Source: Timema cristinae (taxonomy: Eukaryota; Arthropoda; Insecta; Phasmatodea; Timematidae). From it: 64,000 nucleotides of DNA. A model generated the notes under the pieces. That model made no database searches. It worked only from the letters and a program-made list of their open reading frames with translations, and had not been told where the DNA came from. Positions 59,285-64,000 of the stretch are shown here, in pieces (position 1 is the stretch's first letter; every line of letters begins with the position of its first letter). Both the position numbers and the translations under genes were made by a program. The stretch lies in the NCBI GenBank assembly GCA_039000515.1, contig JBCFYV010011135.1, forward strand, positions 17,081,191 to 17,145,190, given 5' to 3'.

Positions 59285-59468
59285 AATCTACTCTAATGGG
59301 TTAAGGATGATGTATGACACATTTGAAGGTAATCTACCCGCATTTATGTGGATGTAAAGTGGGATACCATATATGAAAAACCAGGATTCAAACCCGCGAT
59401 CGTTCCCTAATCAGCAGACGAGTCTAACGTGAGTCAAGTCTTAGACCATTCTGCCACTAAAGCGGGCC
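59285..59468 (-). repeat. Old SINE-B-like copy
   Basis: Reverse-oriented: 'ccgcatttatgtggatgtaa', 'aggattcaaacccgcg' (box B) and 'ctgccactaaagcgggcc' (head). Confidence 0.55.
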
Positions 59469-59618
59469 AGCTGTTTGTAGTTAACAGTCCTGGAATATGA
59501 TTTTTTTTTTTACGTATAGGTCAGTAATCAAACAAATAAATAGATAATGAAACTTAAACTATTCAGTTTTTGAATCTATGAAAACATAAATAATTATTAT
59601 TTGATTTTTTCATAGTAT

Positions 59619-59894
59619 TGTAAAATCAGGGTGACCTGGTGGTCTCGGGTTAATGTGTCAGACTTCTGTGCTGGCGGCCGGGGTTCAATCCTAGGTCCCG
59701 GCACAGATTTATCTTATTGCCAAGCCCTTCCTTCACCTCTGACAAGATATCTTGTGAATGTGGGGAATGCCAGGCCTCCACCGTGGTTCGGATTCCACGT
59801 TAAACTGTAGGTCCTTCATTTCAACTCACAATCACCCTACCATTACACATTAGCGTAAGTGCGTATAACCCGAACGGGTAGTAAGAAGCGGTGC

Positions 59895-59947
<53 letters not shown>

Positions 59948-59956
59948 TAAAATCAG
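59619..59956 (+). repeat. SINE-A copy with 11-bp target duplication
   Basis: Full-length with an (AAT)n tail. The direct repeat TGTAAAATCAG is at 59619-59629 and 59946-59956. Confidence 0.93.
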
Positions 59957-60399
59957 GCACATTATTATTTCCTTTTAGCTCTTTTTGCTGAGCTATTCAA
60001 AAAAGTTATAAACATGATATAGTCGTTCCTGTTCGTTCAGAACATCTCTATGAGACTCATCACAACACAGCATGTAAATGTTATTCAGACTTTGAAGCTT
60101 TGTATTTGCATAGTTTGACGCAATATGAGCTAGCGTTGTGATAGATTCATATTGTTGTTATGAAAATGTGATGTGGGATAACAGATGTTAATATTTGTTT
60201 TAGACAAACACGATTATAAATCCTTATTGTAGATGGAATTAAACAATATTTTATATTTTGGAATACTAATAATTTATGTTATAAATCCTTGAAATAAATT
60301 TCATATATCATATTATGTGAACTTAGTATGAAAAAATGAGTTTCTACTTGAATTGAGGATTCCTTTTACTTTTTGGATTATTAGCTAAAATAAGTTTAA

Positions 60400-60900
60400 T
60401 GGTTTTACTCAATCGTTTTTCCTAAACGTGTTTCCACTCTCCCTCCACATGAATTCAGTCACACTTCCTATAAATATAACCTACATAATCGCCAAAAAAA
60501 CCATTTTCGTAATTATTAGAAATGCGTATAACCCGAACGGGTAGTAAGACGTGATGCTAAAGAAACGATAGCCTCAAAAAAAAACAATTATTCCAAATGG
60601 TTTGTGATTTTTTTTTATCTTTATTGTTTTACCTAGATGTGTATGTGTGTGTATCTACAAAATGGACATAATCACATGACTTGCAAACTAACTTAGACAC
60701 TACACCAATTCTCAGTTCTCTATGTGACTACATCAATGGTCGCATGGTCTGATGCGTCATTATCGTGTGAGATTAAATTGCCATTGATTGGTAGATCTGG
60801 TTCAAATCTCGGTTAGGTGTATTAAAGATACTTTTTCCCCTCAATTTTTTCCCAATACTCCTCCACGAATATGGATATATCCCTAATTCATTAGAGTAAA
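60400..60900 (+). repeat. Two old SINE-B-like fragments
   Basis: At 60400-60562 there is the 3' half (actctccctccacatgaatt ... cgtataacccgaacgggtag). At about 60730-60900 there is a decayed head and body (ggttcaaatctcgg, actcctccacgaatatgg). Confidence 0.6.
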
Positions 60901-61070
60901 GATTAATGTATGCGTCTAGTATGTGTTAGAGTAAAGCAAGGTAAAAAAAAACGAAGAAGGGAGTCAAATCAGACAGGATTATCCTTTGTTTGGCAAAAAA
61001 AAAAATGAATCAGATAGCTGAAGCTATCATCTATGCATTTTGGTGAGGATAGCACCTCTTAGATATCATA

Positions 61071-61489
61071 TCCTGAAAATTGAAAAATGACACCTGGACA
61101 CGGGAATCGAACCGGGGACCTTCGGCTTTGTACGTCACTGCTCTTACCACTGAGCTATCCAGGATTCATCCCGTCCTCATGGTCATTCTTCACTCATATT
61201 TTAAGGCAGAGTCTATGATGGACGTGCAGAAGTCGTCAGCTTATAAACATGCCAACTACCGAGTCGCAGGTGGCTGCGTTGTCTGAAGGCTGTGATCTTA
61301 TATAATCACATGTTTATAAGCTGACGACTTCCACACGTCCATCATAGACTCTGCCTTAAAATATGAGTGAAGAATGACCATGGGCACGGGACGAATCCTG
61401 GATAGCTCAGTGGTAAGAGCAGTGGCGTACTAAGCCGAAGGTCCCGGGTTCGATTCCCGTGTCCAGGTGTCATTTTTCAATTTTCAGGA
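61071..61489. repeat. Palindrome of a tRNA-like repeat (181-bp arms, 57-bp loop)
   Basis: The left arm 61071-61251 and right arm 61309-61489 are near-perfect reverse complements around a loop at 61252-61308. Each arm contains a 71-nt tRNA-like stretch (plus strand 61397-61467, minus strand 61093-61163) with an acceptor-type stem (cctggat/gtccagg), perfect box A (tagctcagtgg) and box B (ggttcgattcc). The anticodon arm pairs imperfectly, so a tRNA-derived repeat is more likely than a functional tRNA gene. A decayed single copy lies at 4897. Confidence 0.85.
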
Positions 61490-62597
61490 TAAAAAAAAAG
61501 TTTACAGACTGTGCTAGGGCTTCAGAACCGAATGGTGATTTGTTTGAATGACTTCCACGAACTCCAGTCTTGAAGGGTGACATTCTAATTAGCTCAAAAG
61601 TCACAGGAACAAACTGTGAAACTTGTTTGACCTCTCAACCCTTCAAACAGGGGAGTATCGGCTTTCCTCACTAAAACCCTTTTAGAGGAGAGAAAGCAGA
61701 GGGGCGCTCAGAGGGTATGTTTTAAGGCTTCCTTACAACACCTGTCAACGTGATTAAAGCTCAAGGTGGCAATCTATACTTGATATCACCGTTGAGTTGA
61801 CTCCAGGTGGATTCACACACTCGTCGAAACACAAGCGCATAACGGAAACGTGGTCATGTGACGAGCTCTAAGCCAATAACAAGATTTCCGCCTTATCGGT
61901 GAGAGCTGTTCTGCTTAGGTTCAACTCATCTTTAATTCATCCGCTCTTCCTGAGATGTTCGGCACAAGAGACCCAATCAAAACTTAGAAACAACCATCTC
62001 AGATCAGTGCGCATGCGCTGTAGAGCTAGAAGCGAGCAGACAGCTTCGTTGTCCGCTGTGAGGAGATTTGAAATAACTCGTTAATGTAAAACGTGTGTAT
62101 CGATGTATTGGATTGTTCCACGACACAGCGTTATAATTTGAAAACATCCATCGGTATAATGATTTAAAATATAAGTTTATCAACTAGAAAGTAAAATATG
62201 TTGATAATCAGTTGTTTTAAGTTGGTGTTGCAATGCATCATGGGTCAACATACAGCGTGTTAGTTGCTTTACCACTCAAGCAGATTCAGCTTTCTATTAT
62301 CTGCCAGCGTGTGAATCAAGCTGTAAGGATAAAAGCTTTATCTTCACTCTTTCTTGGTTGACTGTTGCCAAATCTCCTATCATCCAGCTATGTCACAAAG
62401 GAGTGTGCTGGGGTAAAAGTGAGCACGTGGCAACATCAATGAGCCAGTGTTGCTAAATGTGTTGTATATTGAAGGAGAGGTTGACCACATAAAAACCAGA
62501 AAATGGCAACACTGTCTCCCTATAGTAACGATGCATTTTGTCTCAGAGATTATATCGAGTGTAGTGGCAGTCATTTCGTTGAAAATATATACAGAAA

Positions 62598-62599
<2 letters not shown>

Positions 62600-62640
<41 letters not shown>
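62600..62640. repeat. (AT)n microsatellite
   Basis: Alternating AT tract. Bases 61490-63136 otherwise hold no recognised gene. Bases 61800-62100 are locally GC-richer (acaagcgcataacgg, gtgcgcatgcgctg) without a convincing reading frame. Confidence 0.9.
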
Positions 62641-62643
<3 letters not shown>

Positions 62644-63136
62644 ACTTTAACAGCCAGTGGTTCTAATCTTCCACACTCTGAGTCCTGATCAAAAACAATT
62701 TGTCTAAAACATGATTTTCGGCCATTTTATGGCTCAGTGTGGTATATTTTAACATTTAACACCCCTTATACTTGCATCAGTGTTTTTCAACCTTGGGGGG
62801 AAGGGTGGCCTGGAGATCCATTTTAGATTTTTTCAAACGATCAATAAGGTGCGAAATTTTATTAAATTAAATTACACCAAAGTTTTAGTAAATGACTTAA
62901 AAATTTCAAAAATATGAACGAAAATTCGTTATGAATGACCATGTCTGAATTGGAAGCGCACTTTAAAAATGGAACCTAAAAAATATATAACATACCTAAA
63001 ATTGAAAGCCTTTAAAATCAAGCTTTTTCATTATATATATATTATCTATATTAAAAAAAAGGAAAAGTCTGAAAATTGAACTGAAATTCTAAGAGTTTAA
63101 GTTTGTAAACTTTTTCATTATATTTAAGTTCCGTCT

Positions 63137-63434
63137 ACCTTGATGGTCTTGGGGTAAAGTTTTTGCCTCAGGAACCGATGTTAATGGGTTCAATCCAAGC
63201 CAGGGTCTACAGATGTCTTGAGCGATAAAAAAAAATCCGTAGCACACCTTCCTACGGAGGAGAAGTAAAACCGTCAGTCACATGTCAGTTGTGGCATTCT
63301 AAAGAACCATACCTTTCCTTACAAAATTGGTAGGCCCTTATGCTCTCGCTCCAAGAAATTCTCATGTGCTAATATAATCAGTCGGTTCAAGAAGTGCAAG
63401 TTAAATATCTTAAGTAAATAAATAAATAAACAAA
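63137..63434 (+). repeat. SINE-C copy with (AAAT)n tail
   Basis: 'gatggtcttggggtaaag', box B 'gggttcaatcc', 'accttcctacggaggagaag', 'atgctctcgctccaagaaat', 'gaagtgcaagttaaatatct' and a terminal (taaa)n. It is the best-preserved copy of this family here. Confidence 0.65.
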
Positions 63435-63519
63435 AATGTAAGGGTTCGTTTACACTATGTAACAAAAAAAAATTGTAAAATAATTTTATTGTGTAACTTG
63501 TTTCATTTGAGTGTTGTCA

Positions 63520-63596
63520 GTGACTTAGCTGTCTAGGTGTAAGGTGTCAGACTTCTGTGCTGGGGTCCGGGATTCAATCCTCGGCTCCGGCAGTTT
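63520..63596 (+). repeat. SINE-A head fragment
   Basis: Only the tRNA-like head is present (gctgtctaggtgtaaggtgt, gggattcaatcctcgg). Body and tail are missing. Confidence 0.75.
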
Positions 63597-63640
63597 TAGA
63601 AACTTTGTTCAGATTACAAGCCAGGACTTTGAGTACCTAG

Positions 63641-63881
63641 CTACAGTAGCCACGTGGCTTCTTTGGTGCTGACTGACAGCTCACAGATGACTTCTGACAG
63701 TCAAAATTTAGGTATTTACCTAAATTTTGACTATCAGAAGTGACAACTGCTAGACACATGTTTTTGCAGAGCATATGGTTCGGCGTAGGGATACATAATT
63801 TGGGCTGGTAACTCTTCAAAGCTTTTAGCTGTGAGCTGTGAGCTGTCAGTCAATACCAAAGAAGCCATGGGGCTACTGTAG
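63641..63881. mobile_element. 241-bp MITE-like element, copy 2
   Basis: Starts CTACAGTA and ends TACTGTAG with the same inverted ends and central palindrome as 53815-54055, and the same length. The two copies differ at scattered positions. The remaining bases to 64000 hold nothing recognised. Confidence 0.85.
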
Positions 63882-64000
63882 TATGTTTGGTAATCGAGTA
63901 GATAGAAAAAAACCATCTCTTTAATGGACGATATTCTGGTGAAAGAACAGTTTAGCCAACTTATCACATAATCTAAAACAGTTTTATAACAGGTGCAACG

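Noticed and set aside
61397..61467. A functional tRNA gene
   Set aside because: The acceptor and T arms and box A/B are good, but the anticodon arm has mismatches, the base at the usual U8 position is wrong, and the copy is part of a dispersed palindromic repeat.
62380..62650. Frames of 67-87 aa with Tyr/Ile repeats
   Set aside because: Translation through an (AT)n tract; no supporting evidence for a gene.

Overview
The window is eukaryotic, AT-rich, repeat-dense genomic DNA from an invertebrate animal. Evidence for this: no operon-like host genes, abundant tRNA-derived SINEs with (AAT)n tails and 8-16 bp target duplications, MITE-like elements, long microsatellites, a LINE relic, and a 100-N assembly gap at 29209-29308. 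Arthropod or mollusc seems most likely; a chelicerate such as a horseshoe crab is only a weak guess. I found no host protein-coding gene that I can support.

The centrepiece is a near-complete Polinton/Maverick (adintovirus-like) element at 9731-26944 (17.2 kb). It starts AG and ends CT, has long terminal inverted repeats, and is flanked by a perfect 6-bp target duplication (AGCCAC, 9725-9730 and 26945-26950). From left to right it holds a TATA-driven small conserved protein (10442). This is followed by a 2.6-kb noncoding or intronic stretch with an octamer array, a LINE-derived 46-bp repeat and SINE debris. Next comes a protein-primed family-B DNA polymerase in four out-of-frame pieces (13371-17200), then an AT-rich repeated convergent region (17201-18780). 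The leftward block contains a basic small protein, the double-jelly-roll major capsid protein, a penton-like minor capsid protein, an adenovirus-type cysteine protease and a phospholipase A2 capsid protein (18783-22211). The rightward block contains a packaging ATPase, a fibre-like coiled-coil protein, a DUF8207-like protein, a DDE integrase with chromodomain and an unknown 190-aa protein (22273-26275). Together these encode integration (integrase), self-primed replication (PolB) and a virion morphogenesis set (capsid proteins, protease, ATPase). The integrase, ATPase and capsid genes are open; PolB, the PLA2 protein and the protease carry small indels, so the copy is recent but probably dead as written, unless the indels are assembly errors.

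Outside the Polinton the window is a mosaic of repeats. SINE-A and SINE-B are two tRNA-derived families that share an identical 3' tail with a small hairpin and an (AAT)n end. SINE-C is a third family with an (AAAT)n-like end. There are three 'tail-only' insertions that still have target duplications. Other elements are a 241-bp MITE present twice (53815, 63641), a TIR element with TAA duplications carrying nested SINEs (54104-55520), a 181-bp-arm palindrome of a tRNA-like repeat (61071-61489), an 18-bp G-rich minisatellite (27.8-28.8 kb) and a 5.2-kb satellite of 46-bp units (40.7-45.9 kb).

The most unexpected link is that the 46-bp satellite unit encodes the C-terminal motif of a LINE reverse transcriptase. 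It is flanked on its left by the preceding LINE coding sequence, and the same 46-mer is tandemly repeated inside the Polinton at 11.6-11.8 kb next to the octamer array.
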